Of a stretch of 64,000 nt of DNA, positions 24,701 through 33,645 are shown piece after piece. Source of the stretch: an uncultured Methanoregula sp. GTDB taxonomy: Archaea > Halobacteriota > Methanomicrobia > Methanomicrobiales > Methanospirillaceae. A program made the position numbers and the translations under genes. Numbering within the stretch: the first letter of the stretch is position 1; each line of letters begins with the position of its first letter. The notes below the pieces were generated by a model. The model worked only from the letters and a program-made list of their open reading frames with translations. It made no database searches and was not told the DNA's origin. The DNA lies in the NCBI RefSeq assembly GCF_963667735.1, contig NZ_OY763919.1:1145539-1209538 (forward strand), written 5' to 3'.

Positions 24701-26357
24701 CACGGAGTCGATTACTGCCGCAGTACAGGAACGCAAACCCTGGAACTTTGAAGGCCGTTTCATCCGGCCGTCGGGGGAGGAGATCTGGTTTGCCGGCTCC
24801 TCGTGCCCGGTCGAACACGAGACCGAAGTGGTCTTCACCGGAATCCTGATGGATATCACGAACCGGAAACTGGGCGAGGCACGTCTCAAGGCTGCCTACG
24901 AACAGCTCTCTTTATCGGAAGAGGAGCTCCGGGAACAGTACGAGTCCCTGGAGAATAGCGGCCGGGCGATCAAAGACCGGGAGGAGAAGTACCGCCTGCT
25001 CGTTGAAGTGACCGGGACCGGGTACGTGATCATTGACGAGAATGGCCGGGTCCTGGATGCAAATCCTGAATATGTGCGCATGACGGGCTTTTCCGACCGG
25101 GCCGGGATTATCGGCAGGAACGTCCTTGAATGGACTGCCGAGAGCGATCACGACAGGAATACGGAGGCCGTCCGGCAGTGTCTCCGGGACGGGAAGATCT
25201 TTGATTTCGAGATCAATTACCAGGATCGAGCCGGCCGGATCATTCCCGTTGAGATCAATGCCGCAGTCGTCCACGAGGGAGGAAGGCTGCAGATAATTGC
25301 CCTGACCCGCGACATATCCTCCCGGAAGGCAACCGAGCGGGCCCTCCGCACTTCCGAAAACCAGTACCGCACGCTCGTCGAGAGCAGCCACGATATCATC
25401 TTCACCCTGGACCGGGATGGCATCTTCCTGTTCCTGTCGCCGAGCGTGACAACCCATCTCGGCTATGCGCCCTCGGACCTAATCGGAAAATCCTACAAAT
25501 CCGTAGTCTTTCCTGAGGATGTTTCGCTCTGCGAAGCCTGCATCTCCCAGTCCTCCGACAAGAAGAACCCCATGGCGGAAGTCGAGTACCGCATCTACCA
25601 TGCAGACCGATCCCTCCGGATCCAGGTTGCCAATGTCTCCCCGGTATTCGATGAAGCCGGTACAGTCCTCTTCTATGTCTGCACCGCCCGCGATGTCTCT
25701 GACTTAAAACAGTCGCAGCTTGCAATGCGGGAGGCAAGCAAGAAACTGAGCCTCCTCAACAGTATCACCCGGCATGACGTGGCAAACCAGCTCACGACCC
25801 TCCTCGGGTACACCCAGCTTGCGATGATGAGCAAGCCCGCGCCTGCAGTCGGCGATTTCCTCTCCAAGATAGAGAAGGCTGCAAAAGTGATCCAGCGCCA
25901 GATCGAGTTCACCCGCACCTACCAGGAGCTGGGTGCGGGAGCCCCGACCTGGCAGAGGATTGGGGATCTGGTGACGGGCGCCCAGAATGAGATTGCCATC
26001 ACCTGCACCTGCAACTCGTTCGAAATTTACGCCGACCCGATGCTCTCGAAGGTCTTCTTCAATCTCTTTGACAATGCAGTCCGGCACGGAGAGCATGCCA
26101 CGGCAATCACGGTCCGGTGCGAGGTGATAGCGGACGAGCTCGTCATCTTTGTCGAGGACAACGGAGTCGGCATCCCGCTCGATGAGAAACCCAAATTGTT
26201 CCGGAAAGGGTACGGCAAGAACACGGGATTCGGCCTCTTCCTGGCCCGGGAGATCCTCGCGATCACCGGTATTGCCATCCACGAGACCGGGGTTTACGGC
26301 AGGGGCGCCCGGTTCGAGATTACCGTGCCAAAAAGGGTGTTTCGCCCCGTTGCGTGA
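21759..26357 (+). CDS. Giant hybrid sensor kinase: REC, seven PAS, one GAF, histidine kinase
   Basis: 1532 residues with no transmembrane segment. An N-terminal receiver domain (1-120) has the DD pair in LLYVDDEP, the phospho-acceptor Asp53 (IVSDYQMPG) and Lys102 (LQKGG). PAS domains begin near 137, 300, 454, 778, 919, 1074 and 1199. A GAF domain spans about 607-770. The H-box is NSITRHDVANQL near 1334, and HATPase_c (NLFDNAVRHG, DNGVGIP, GFGLFLAREIL) ends the protein. Linkers before several sensor domains repeat a helical motif, EQL..S.EELRSQYNEL. A receiver at the N-terminus of a kinase suggests it receives phosphate from another kinase. ATTATAAAGGAAAG upstream carries TATA and ribosome signals. 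Confidence 0.92.
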   Translation: MFSLLYVDDEPNLLEICQLFLERTGEFEVATVESGAGALALLSRVDFDAIVSDYQMPGMTGIELLKAVRKSDPNIPFILFTGRGREEVVIEAINNGADFYLQKGGDPQAQFAELSHKLKQAIGRRQAEKDLSDSQKRLSDIINFLPDATFAIDTEGTVIAWNHAIEEMTGIPAPDILGKGEYEYSLPFYGSRRPLLIDLIFEPDESVLEYYSNLRREGNILSAETDLPHPKGNRIFVMAKASPLYNRNGDITGAIESIRDISERRKAEEELRALNEQLTASDEELRSQLEELVRAQDEQAKSEENFRILVDNVPDAIFIQTGNRFRYLNNAALSLMGASLSDQLLGTDLFDRIHPAFHERLRERIRRLTIDLQPVEQLEEIYLKLDGTPVDVEASAVPFRFEGEPGALVMVRDITIRKRAAEDLLAANEQLAASSEELRSQYNELAINEKRIRESEERYRAVLEHAPAGMHFYDLKPDGTLVFKGANPSADAILKIRHADYIGKSILDVFPGLAGTEIPGKYREVAASGTSWQTDQVFYDKGAISGAFSVSAFQIQPGSMAAMFIDITERKKAEHELQAAYEQVAATEEELRSQYNELVISENRIRSSEARLRYLLGFYDLAEGSERALMDSAVEGAGAVTESPLGYLAFLNEDESELTMYAWSKSAMEECALQEKPLIYKTDQTGLWGEPVRQRRPLITNDYAVPGPLRKGYPEGHPEIIRHLGVPVIDNGRVVLVAGVANKAADYTDEDVQNLLVLVQGLWQVLRRKRTEKALIENEARFRSIFENSPYPIVINSRKTRKYIAVNEAFLHDNGFTMEDVQGKDSVDLGLVSPEDQAVIVNLLQTKNRVDRLPIAIRKKGGVVAHILISALPVMFHEEPAILTMTADITELERTQGELRARYEELAAAQNELTARTRQMEEIASTIPGAVYQYYVRSDGTCGFSYINTQSGMEIFGIDDSVSDFLSWFTVHVHPEDQARFTESITAAVQERKPWNFEGRFIRPSGEEIWFAGSSCPVEHETEVVFTGILMDITNRKLGEARLKAAYEQLSLSEEELREQYESLENSGRAIKDREEKYRLLVEVTGTGYVIIDENGRVLDANPEYVRMTGFSDRAGIIGRNVLEWTAESDHDRNTEAVRQCLRDGKIFDFEINYQDRAGRIIPVEINAAVVHEGGRLQIIALTRDISSRKATERALRTSENQYRTLVESSHDIIFTLDRDGIFLFLSPSVTTHLGYAPSDLIGKSYKSVVFPEDVSLCEACISQSSDKKNPMAEVEYRIYHADRSLRIQVANVSPVFDEAGTVLFYVCTARDVSDLKQSQLAMREASKKLSLLNSITRHDVANQLTTLLGYTQLAMMSKPAPAVGDFLSKIEKAAKVIQRQIEFTRTYQELGAGAPTWQRIGDLVTGAQNEIAITCTCNSFEIYADPMLSKVFFNLFDNAVRHGEHATAITVRCEVIADELVIFVEDNGVGIPLDEKPKLFRKGYGKNTGFGLFLAREILAITGIAIHETGVYGRGARFEITVPKRVFRPVA

Positions 26358-26372
26358 CCCGGGCGCTATGGT

Positions 26373-28172
26373 TCAGCTGTTCAGAAGCCCTTCGAGTTTT
26401 CCCCGGAACTGGCTCATGTACAGCTCGTAATAGAATCCTTTTCTCTCCATCAGTTCGCTGTGCTTCCCGCGCTCGACAATCTGTCCTTTGTCGATGACCA
26501 GGATCTGGTCGGCATGCCGGATCGTGGAAAGGCGGTGGGCGATGATGAACGAGGTCTTGTCCTTCTGGAGGGCAAGAAGTCCCTCCTGGATCAGCCTCTC
26601 GGTCCGCGTATCGACATTGCTCGTTGCTTCGTCGAGGATGAGCATACGGGGGTTTGCGACAATCGCCCGGGCTATCGTGAGCATCTGCCGCTGGCCCTGC
26701 GACAGGTTCGCCCCCCCGTCGATGAGGACCGTCTGGTAGCCGTTGGGCTGCTGGAGGATAAACTCGTGGGCATTGGCCTGTTGTGCAGCCTGGATGCACT
26801 CCTCGTCCGTTGCCCCTTCGCGGGCATACTTCAGGTTTGAGATGATGGTATCCGAGAAGAGGAACGGCTCCTGGAGCACCTGGGCTATCTGGATGCGGAG
26901 GGTGTCCTGCTGCACGGACCTCACGTCCGTCCCATCCACCCTGATCGCCCCGCCTCCGATATCATAATACCGGGTGAGGATGTTGATGATCGTGCTCTTC
27001 CCCGCTCCCGTGGGCCCGCAGAGGCCGAAGATCTGCCCTGGTTCTGCATGGAAGGAGTTGTCGGCAAGCACCCTTCTTCCCGGGATATACGAGAAGTCCA
27101 CGTGATCGAAGACGACATCGCCCTCGACAACGGGCATGGACGGGGCGCCCACATCGTCACCAACGGTCGGCTTCTCGTCCAAGATGGCAAAGACCCGGGA
27201 TGCCCCCACAATCGCGTTGAGGATCTGGGCATAGACCGAGAAGATGCTGGTGAACCCGTTGAGGAGGGCGAACGAGAACCCGATAAAAGCGATCAGCGTG
27301 CCTATCCCGGCCATGCCCTCCATCACCATCAGACCGCCGACAACGAGGAGGATGACCGTAAGCACGGAGGTGAAGACCGTGGAGATCTGCTGGTTGATGA
27401 GGGCCGAGAACTGGGCTTTCTCGCCGATGGTGGCGACCCGGTTGCTCCGGGCCTCGAACCTTCGCGACGCTTCCTCCTGCTGCCGGCAGGCGATGATAGT
27501 CTTGGCCCCCGAGAGCCACTCCTCGGCAAAGCCGTTGAGATCGCTTGTCTTCTCCTGCAGGAGGACAAACGCCGGGCCCGAGGTTTTTGTTATCAGCCAC
27601 GAGACCCCGACTAGAGCAAGCACCACGATATACGAGAGGACCGTGAATGCAGGGCTGATCCAGAGCATGATGATGCTCGTGATGATGATCGTTAAGATTG
27701 CCTGGCCGGTCTCGAGCGCACCAATGCTGATGAACTGCTCGATCACCTGCGTATCGTTCGTAACCCGGCTCATCAGTTCCCCGATGGGGCGCCGGTCGAA
27801 GAAGTCGAGGGAGAGTGTCTGGATGTGGCCGAAGAGATCGGTTCTGAGCTTCAGGAGGGCATCCTGCGCAATGTCGGCCAGAAATTTCCTGGATATGATC
27901 CCGGACACCCACATGACCATGGCTGCAGAGAGAAGCCAGAGCACAATGAGTTCGAGCGGCCCGACCGGCTGGTTGGATCCTGCCGAGATGAAGTTGGTGG
28001 CCTCCCCCATCAGGATCGAGAAGAGCGCTCCCATGAACGCAAAGACCGCCATGAAGAAGATGACCACGGCAAGTTTCAGCTTGTGGGGGGCAAGGTACCG
28101 GAAGAAGCGGCGGACGGTCGGGCCCATGGCAGGACCCGCATCCCCGTCAGGGGTTTCTGCGCGGAGCGTCAT
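26373..28172 (-). CDS. ABC exporter half-transporter (canonical ATPase subunit)
   Basis: 599 residues. A transmembrane domain of six segments (~30-330) is followed by an ATPase domain: Walker A GPTGAGKST, signature LSQGQRQ, Walker B MLILDEATSNVD with catalytic Glu, and H-loop IIAHRLST. The signature departs from LSGGQ. The partner at 28169 has the complementary degenerate Walker B and H-loop, so together they form a heterodimeric multidrug-type exporter with one active and one degenerate site. The start overlaps the partner's stop by 4 bp (ATGA). It probably exports a lipid, peptide or drug. Confidence 0.93.
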   Translation of the reverse strand: MTLRAETPDGDAGPAMGPTVRRFFRYLAPHKLKLAVVIFFMAVFAFMGALFSILMGEATNFISAGSNQPVGPLELIVLWLLSAAMVMWVSGIISRKFLADIAQDALLKLRTDLFGHIQTLSLDFFDRRPIGELMSRVTNDTQVIEQFISIGALETGQAILTIIITSIIMLWISPAFTVLSYIVVLALVGVSWLITKTSGPAFVLLQEKTSDLNGFAEEWLSGAKTIIACRQQEEASRRFEARSNRVATIGEKAQFSALINQQISTVFTSVLTVILLVVGGLMVMEGMAGIGTLIAFIGFSFALLNGFTSIFSVYAQILNAIVGASRVFAILDEKPTVGDDVGAPSMPVVEGDVVFDHVDFSYIPGRRVLADNSFHAEPGQIFGLCGPTGAGKSTIINILTRYYDIGGGAIRVDGTDVRSVQQDTLRIQIAQVLQEPFLFSDTIISNLKYAREGATDEECIQAAQQANAHEFILQQPNGYQTVLIDGGANLSQGQRQMLTIARAIVANPRMLILDEATSNVDTRTERLIQEGLLALQKDKTSFIIAHRLSTIRHADQILVIDKGQIVERGKHSELMERKGFYYELYMSQFRGKLEGLLNS

Positions 28173-29938
28173 GCTGGTCCTCCGCTCACAATGCCCCGCC
28201 CGAGCTGCGAATCATAGATCTCCCGGTACTGCGGGCTCTCTTTCAAGAGCTGCTCGTGGGTGCCCGAGGCTGCGATCTTCCCGTCCTCGAGAAGGATGAT
28301 CCGGTCGGCGGCTATCACCGTGCTGATCCGCTGGGCCACGAGAATCTTGGTGGTCCTGGCAAACCGCCGGTTGATCCGGTCCTGGATCCGCGCCTCGGTG
28401 GCAACATCGCATGCGCTCGTGCTGTCGTCGAGGATCAGGATCTTCGGCTGCGCTGCGAGCGTCCGGGCTATCGCAAGGCGCTGCCGCTGCCCGCCCGAGA
28501 AGTTTGCCCCGTGCCGGGCCACTGCGTCATCGTACCGTTTGGGAATGTTCTCAACGAACCCCGCGGCATCGGCATCCGCGGCGCTCGCCATCAGGTTCTC
28601 GTCCGATTTGTCCGCTGCGGCAAAGAGCAGGTTCTCGCGGATGGTCCCGAAGAAGAGGTTCGGCTGCTGGAGGCAGATGGCCACCAAACCCCGGAGCGTC
28701 TCCTGCGGGAAGGCCCGGATGTCCGTACCGTCGATCGTGATGCGGCCGTCTGTAACATCGTAAAACCGGGGAATGAGGTTGACCAGCGTCGACTTCCCCG
28801 AACCGGTTGCGCCGAGGAACCCGACCGTCTCTCCCGGCTCTGCCACAAAGCTGATGTCGCGGAGCACGAGCGGGCCGGGGGTATTGTCAGGACCCGCGTA
28901 CCCGAACGAGACATGGTCGAAGACCACCCGGCCTTTGACCGAAGCAGGATCGATCTCTGCCGGGGCTCCCGGATCCTGCACATCGGCCGGGGTGTCGAGG
29001 ATCTCGAAGATCCGTACAAGCGATGGCCGGGCGGAGGAGATGGCGGGCAAGACGGTCCCGAGGATCATGAACGGCATGATCAGGAGGGAGAGGTACTGGA
29101 CCGAGGCTATCACTTCGCCGACCGAGAAGCCCGTTCCTAAGAGGACGCTTCTTCCGCCAATGAAGAATACGGCGGCAAGGGCCAGGTTGACGATGAGCAG
29201 CATGGTCGGGATCAGGATGGCGATGCTGGTCTGGGCCCGGAGGGAGGCTGCCCCCACGGAGCCGGCAACCTCCGCGAACCGCTTGTTCTCAAGGCGCTGG
29301 CGGACGAACGCCTTGACCACCCGGATTCCCGCCATGTTCTCCTGGAGGGCCCCGCCCATCCGGTCGTATCTCTCCTGCCTTGTTGTGAAGACCGGCAGGA
29401 CAAACCAGAGATATATGGCAAGGAGGATGGAGAAGACGATGATCAGGATCACCATCAGGCCGATGAGGGGCGGGGACTTGACTGCAACCAAAAGGAATGT
29501 GATGATGAGCATGACCGGGATGAGCGCAAGGTTGAGGATGCCCTGCTGGATGGCGATCTTGACATTCTGGATATCGTTGGTCAGCCGCATCAGGAGATCG
29601 CTCGGGCGCATCCGGTCCAGGTTCCCGAACGAGAGCTGCTGGATCCGGTCATAGGCCGCAGTCCTGAGGTAATGGGCGGTCCATTCCGAGAATTTCACGG
29701 CAATGAGCGTATTTGCTACCTGGAGTGCCGCGGCTATGAGGGTGAGGATGAGCATGTATCCCCCGTAGTGGATGACCATGCCGAGATCGTTTCCCATGAT
29801 TCCGTCGTTGATCAGGGACTGGGATAGGGTCGGGACCGCGATCGTGCAGGCCGATGCCCCGATCGTGAGCAGGATCGAAAGTACCAGGTATTTTTTATAA
29901 TCTCCCCATATGCCGAGGAGCCGCGAGAGCGTGTTCAT
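28169..29938 (-). CDS. ABC exporter half-transporter (degenerate ATPase subunit)
   Basis: 589 residues, first gene of the exporter pair. Six transmembrane segments come first (KKYLVLSILLTIGASACTIA onward). The ATPase domain has Walker A GATGSGKST and signature FSGGQRQ. Walker B is ILILDDSTSACD, with Asp in place of the catalytic Glu, and the H-loop LVAQRIST has Gln in place of His. Both changes are expected for the non-catalytic site of heterodimeric exporters (BmrCD, LmrCD and TM287/288 type). The ATG at 29938 follows an AT-rich stretch. It is translationally coupled to the canonical subunit downstream. Confidence 0.93.
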   Translation of the reverse strand: MNTLSRLLGIWGDYKKYLVLSILLTIGASACTIAVPTLSQSLINDGIMGNDLGMVIHYGGYMLILTLIAAALQVANTLIAVKFSEWTAHYLRTAAYDRIQQLSFGNLDRMRPSDLLMRLTNDIQNVKIAIQQGILNLALIPVMLIITFLLVAVKSPPLIGLMVILIIVFSILLAIYLWFVLPVFTTRQERYDRMGGALQENMAGIRVVKAFVRQRLENKRFAEVAGSVGAASLRAQTSIAILIPTMLLIVNLALAAVFFIGGRSVLLGTGFSVGEVIASVQYLSLLIMPFMILGTVLPAISSARPSLVRIFEILDTPADVQDPGAPAEIDPASVKGRVVFDHVSFGYAGPDNTPGPLVLRDISFVAEPGETVGFLGATGSGKSTLVNLIPRFYDVTDGRITIDGTDIRAFPQETLRGLVAICLQQPNLFFGTIRENLLFAAADKSDENLMASAADADAAGFVENIPKRYDDAVARHGANFSGGQRQRLAIARTLAAQPKILILDDSTSACDVATEARIQDRINRRFARTTKILVAQRISTVIAADRIILLEDGKIAASGTHEQLLKESPQYREIYDSQLGRGIVSGGPA

Positions 29939-30109
29939 ATTCTTCCATCATCCTCCGGTAACCCGTGATACGTGAATGATGCCCCCGCTCTTTCATATAT
30001 ATTGTGGAATGACTGCCTGGACAGGAACAAAGAACCCGCAACCCGGGCAGCCGGCATTTTTCAGCAATGGGAACATTATGCGGGGGTATCCTGCAACATG
30101 GAGTGAGAA

Positions 30110-30487
30110 TTATTGCCAGTCCCTGGAGGCGGAGATGAAGAGCGCGATGATGCCGAAGACCAGAAGACCTGCCAGGATCCCGTCCGCATCCGAGAACGAA
30201 CGGCTGATCGCGAGCCCCAGGTACCAGGATATGGCGATGGCCGAGACGAAGAGCGCAATTCCCAGGAAGACCTCGCTCAGCTGGGAGGAGCGGAGAACCG
30301 GAACCTTAAACGGCAGCGTCCAGTCCCGCTTCCGGGCAAATGCCCACAGGAGCCAGAAAAGGATGATCAGGAAGAGGATGGCAATCCCGTAGCCCCGGAT
30401 GATGCTTTCTGCCGAGACCGCACTGAGAAGTGCAGCGAGCACTGCGATGAGGACCAGGAGAAGATCGGGGAGTGAGATGCCTGCCAT
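30110..30487 (-). CDS. Small four-TM membrane protein of unknown function
   Basis: 125 residues, almost entirely four hydrophobic segments: LPDLLLVLIAVLAALLSAVS, GYGIAILFLIILFWLLWAFA, VFLGIALFVSAIAISWYLGL and ILAGLLVFGIIALFISASRD. A short basic loop (RKRDWTLPFKVPVLRSS) lies between TM2 and TM3. I do not recognise a family. It is divergent from the surface protein at 30661, with a shared AT-rich promoter region at 30585-30635. Confidence 0.65.
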   Translation of the reverse strand: MAGISLPDLLLVLIAVLAALLSAVSAESIIRGYGIAILFLIILFWLLWAFARKRDWTLPFKVPVLRSSQLSEVFLGIALFVSAIAISWYLGLAISRSFSDADGILAGLLVFGIIALFISASRDWQ

Positions 30488-30660
30488 GCAATGGGATGCT
30501 GGCGGGATCCCGATATATTTTTGCTTTCCTGTGATCCGTTCCTCCCGAAGCGTGAGAGCAAAACCGGAAAACCATCAAAATATAATCGAAGTTCGTATAT
30601 AAAATAACAAATCTAGTAGATTGTATAAAAAAGAGCGATCCCTTGCTCCCATGGTGAACT

Positions 30661-32694
30661 ATGAGACTTCTTGATGTGTCCTGCAGCCTGCTCCCCCTAC
30701 TATCTCTGGGCATTCTTCTCATTCTTGCAGTCCAGCCCGCAGCCGCTGCGCCGTCTGCGGCATTCAGTGCCAGTCCCACGGCGGGATATCTCCCCTTATC
30801 CGTCTCCTTTTCCGATGCTTCCACAGGTTCTCCTACCGGATGGGCCTGGTTCTTTGGCGACGAGGGGTTCCGGGAGCCCTGGACCGAGCAGACGCCGGCA
30901 GCCGGATGGTCGGAGCGGGAAGCCCCCGGCAGTGCAACCCTGTCAGACGGGAGCATCGTGGTCACCGGTGGTGATTATACATCTCCCATGAACGACACGT
31001 GGCGTTCAACCGACAAGGGAGCAACGTGGACACGGATGAACGCGAGTTCCGGATGGGACGAGCGCGTTGGCCATTCCAGTGCAGTGCTTCCTGATGGAAG
31101 TATCGTCCTCACCGGGGGTCTCTCTGCCGGCAAAACGTACAACGACACGTGGCGTTCAACGGATCAGGGCGCGACCTGGACGCGGATGAATGCAAGTTCC
31201 GGGTGGGAAGAGCGGTATACCCACGCCACGGTTGTGCTGCCGGACGGGAGTATCGTCCTTTCCGGAGGATTCAGGCACGACTGCGTCAGCCTGAACGACA
31301 CGTGGCGTTCGACAGACAAGGGGGCAACGTGGATACCGATGAACGGAAGCAGCGGGTGGGAAGCCCGGTGCGCCCATACCGGCGTTGCCCTGCCGGATGG
31401 CAGCACCCTTGTCATGGGCGGGATGGCAGATGCCGACAGTGCCGCTGTCGTGCTGGCAGGTGCCGCCGATTCGAATAAGATCTATTTCAATGACACCTGG
31501 CGCTCAACGGACAAGGGGGCGACCTGGACCCGTATGAGCGCACGTCCCGGGTGGCAGGCCAGGTACGGCCATGCCAGCGTTGCGATGCCGGATGGCAGTG
31601 TCGTTCTTATGGGGGGGAAAGTTACTGACGAGCTGAACGATGTCTGGCGCTCCACGGACAACGGGGCAACCTGGACGCAGGCGAACGCGAGCGCAGGGTG
31701 GACAAAACGGGCATACCCGGCCGCGTTCGTGCTGCCGGACGGGAGCATCGTGCTCGGCGGCGGTACAGCCGGTCCATTATACCACGATGTCTGGCGTTTC
31801 GCCCCGGCCGGGTCCTCGGACCGGAGCCCGGTGCACACATATACCGGCGAGGGCACCTATTCCGTTGCATTGCAGGTATATGATGCATCGGGCTGGAGCA
31901 GCACGCGCAAGCTCAGTTATATCACGGCCACCCGGAAACCGGAACCTTCCGGGGGATCCGATGATGGCCCCGCGCCCGTGAAACAGGGGTTGAAAGCCCC
32001 GCTGCAGAGACCGGTATCTTCAATTATGGTGAACGTGGGCCAGATTGGCCGGACCCCGATAATCAGCGTGGATATAACCGGTGTTGGGGTCAAAGACGCT
32101 GTCGTGACCGCAACGGAAGTCAGCGGGCCCGGAAGTGGGGTTCCCCCGCCGCCGGGGATAGTGTATGAATATGTGGACATTACCCCGGCCCGGTTCACCG
32201 AGATAACCGAGACGAAGATCGTTTTTGTCGTCCCCGTGTCATGGATTAGCGATCACCATCTCACCCCGCAGGAGATTGTCCTGTATCACCATGACGGGAC
32301 CGGCTGGGAAGCGCTGCCGACAACTCTCACCGGCCTAAAAGACGGTGACGCGTATTATACCGCGGTCGGGTCTGGATTCTCCCGGTTTGCCATTACCGGG
32401 CAGCTGAACAGTTCGATCCGGAACACGACCGCCTCATCAAGCGGCAAGACCATGGGAGACCTGGTGACGGCCACCGTTCCGGTCACTCCTTCACGATCGG
32501 TTTCTGCCGCACAGCTCGCCCCGGTTGTTACTACGACAACCGCAGTTCCGGCACAGCAGGTATTCCCCGGGTTCCCATTGGCAGCATTGGCGATCATCGT
32601 TACTGCCGCTGTAGTCCTTGTTATCGGTATTTTCCTGATCCGCCGCTGGAATATCCGCAGGCAGAACCCGGCGCTCTTCAAGTCGGATGATTGA
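30661..32694 (+). CDS. Surface protein: PKD domain split by six kelch repeats, PGF-pre-PGF domain, C-terminal TM
   Basis: 677 residues with an N-terminal signal peptide ending near QPAAAA. Residues ~31-68 are the first half of a PKD domain (AAFSASPTAGYLPLSVSFSD, WAWFFGDEG). Six kelch-like repeats follow (~70-385), each with a form of GW..R...A.LPDGS..L.GG...NDTWRSTDKGATW. The PKD domain then resumes (HTYTGEGTYSVALQVYD, ~388-418). Residues ~450-580 match the PGF-pre-PGF domain of archaeal surface proteins (FVVPVSWI, IVLYHHDGTGWEALPT, GFSRFAITG). A Ser/Thr-rich linker, PGF and a transmembrane helix end the protein, as in archaeosortase-type signals. GGTGA lies 4 nt before the ATG, with TATA near 30595. 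Confidence 0.82.
   Translation: MRLLDVSCSLLPLLSLGILLILAVQPAAAAPSAAFSASPTAGYLPLSVSFSDASTGSPTGWAWFFGDEGFREPWTEQTPAAGWSEREAPGSATLSDGSIVVTGGDYTSPMNDTWRSTDKGATWTRMNASSGWDERVGHSSAVLPDGSIVLTGGLSAGKTYNDTWRSTDQGATWTRMNASSGWEERYTHATVVLPDGSIVLSGGFRHDCVSLNDTWRSTDKGATWIPMNGSSGWEARCAHTGVALPDGSTLVMGGMADADSAAVVLAGAADSNKIYFNDTWRSTDKGATWTRMSARPGWQARYGHASVAMPDGSVVLMGGKVTDELNDVWRSTDNGATWTQANASAGWTKRAYPAAFVLPDGSIVLGGGTAGPLYHDVWRFAPAGSSDRSPVHTYTGEGTYSVALQVYDASGWSSTRKLSYITATRKPEPSGGSDDGPAPVKQGLKAPLQRPVSSIMVNVGQIGRTPIISVDITGVGVKDAVVTATEVSGPGSGVPPPPGIVYEYVDITPARFTEITETKIVFVVPVSWISDHHLTPQEIVLYHHDGTGWEALPTTLTGLKDGDAYYTAVGSGFSRFAITGQLNSSIRNTTASSSGKTMGDLVTATVPVTPSRSVSAAQLAPVVTTTTAVPAQQVFPGFPLAALAIIVTAAVVLVIGIFLIRRWNIRRQNPALFKSDD
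30970..31800 (+). repeat. Kelch-encoding DNA repeats
   Basis: Six imperfect direct repeats of about 120-190 bp inside the surface-protein gene. The core AACGACACGTGGCGTTCAAC recurs nearly unchanged near 30990, 31140 and 31295, with diverged forms near 31490, 31635 and 31780. High identity between neighbours suggests recent internal duplication. Confidence 0.7.
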
Positions 32695-32980
32695 AAAGCG
32701 CAAACTGGGTTTTCTAGTAGAGTGGATTGTGTACCCTGATGTGGGGGGAGCTATCCCTTGCCCCAGACGACTTACGGAACGGGCTCTTCGGAGTGGATAC
32801 GAACACTACTCGATCCCGGGCCCGTCTCCGGAGTAACCGGTCGCACTGGCAGCCGCCGGGATACGCTGAGTTCCGGCATATGTGCAGGACGAAAAAAAGC
32901 AGCGGTTGTCCGGCCCTGAGGAATGGTTGAGTCCTACAATGGGAGCGTGGTCCTGAACGACAAATCCCGGTCATGGGATG

Positions 32981-33251
32981 GGGGGTCTGTGGTGAAAATT
33001 TTGAAAAAACCCGGAGACCCCACATACGTTGTGTCCGGAAGAGATATTCGGGAAAATACTCGTCGTAAAATAAAGAAATAATTTTGAGAAAAATCCCTCT
33101 TTCGGTTATCATAAAACCTGAGAATTTTACAAATTTTCACCACAGACCCCCTCCACTATATATTGCGAGACTGTTATGAAATGGGTAACATTACGACGAA
33201 AAATCAGGTTATATTCCCATCTGGTGCTCCGGGGGGTCTGTGGTGAAAGTT
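32981..33251. repeat. Three copies of a 20-bp repeat, two as inverted repeats 171 bp apart
   Basis: Copies are GGGGGTCTGTGGTGAAAA at 32981-32998, its inverted form ending CACCACAGACCCCC at 33131-33151, and a direct copy GGGGGGTCTGTGGTGAAAG at 33231-33249. The first two frame an AT-rich core, like a small MITE. I see no target-site duplication. No gene is supported between 32695 and the rRNA promoters. Confidence 0.65.
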
Positions 33252-33645
33252 CTTTGCGTTCTGGCAGGAAGAGAATTAAAAACTGCAGACCGGGCCGGTT
33301 TTACCGGACTATGCAAGAGATGCCGAACTGGGAGGACAATCTAGTATAGGTATTATTCGGTCGGATGCATCGCTTATCCTTCAGCATCGCAATATCTGGG
33401 GAATGGCCGGGAATTCTCCGGTCCATGGTGGAAACCAGAGTCGGGAGCTGCCCGTGGGGATGCAGGTACCTTTGAATCTCTGCTCTAGCCGCACAGGTTT
33501 CGTCCGGGCCGGATGCGGCACCATCCCCCAGTTTGGCAACCGGGCCCGGAAAAAATGCGCGTAACCCTGAGTGGTTAGCTGAATTGTTCAGCAAATGGCA
33601 GATCGATATTGCCCCGATACGTTCGATCCGACAGATTCCTGAACC

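Noticed and set aside
23577..24818. 413-codon minus-strand frame inside the giant kinase gene
   Set aside because: A shadow of the PAS/GAF coding sequence, with no motif of its own.
32714..33112. 132-codon minus-strand frame after the surface protein
   Set aside because: It runs through the inverted-repeat element, has no ribosome site and unlikely composition (Arg- and Ser-rich, no fold pattern).
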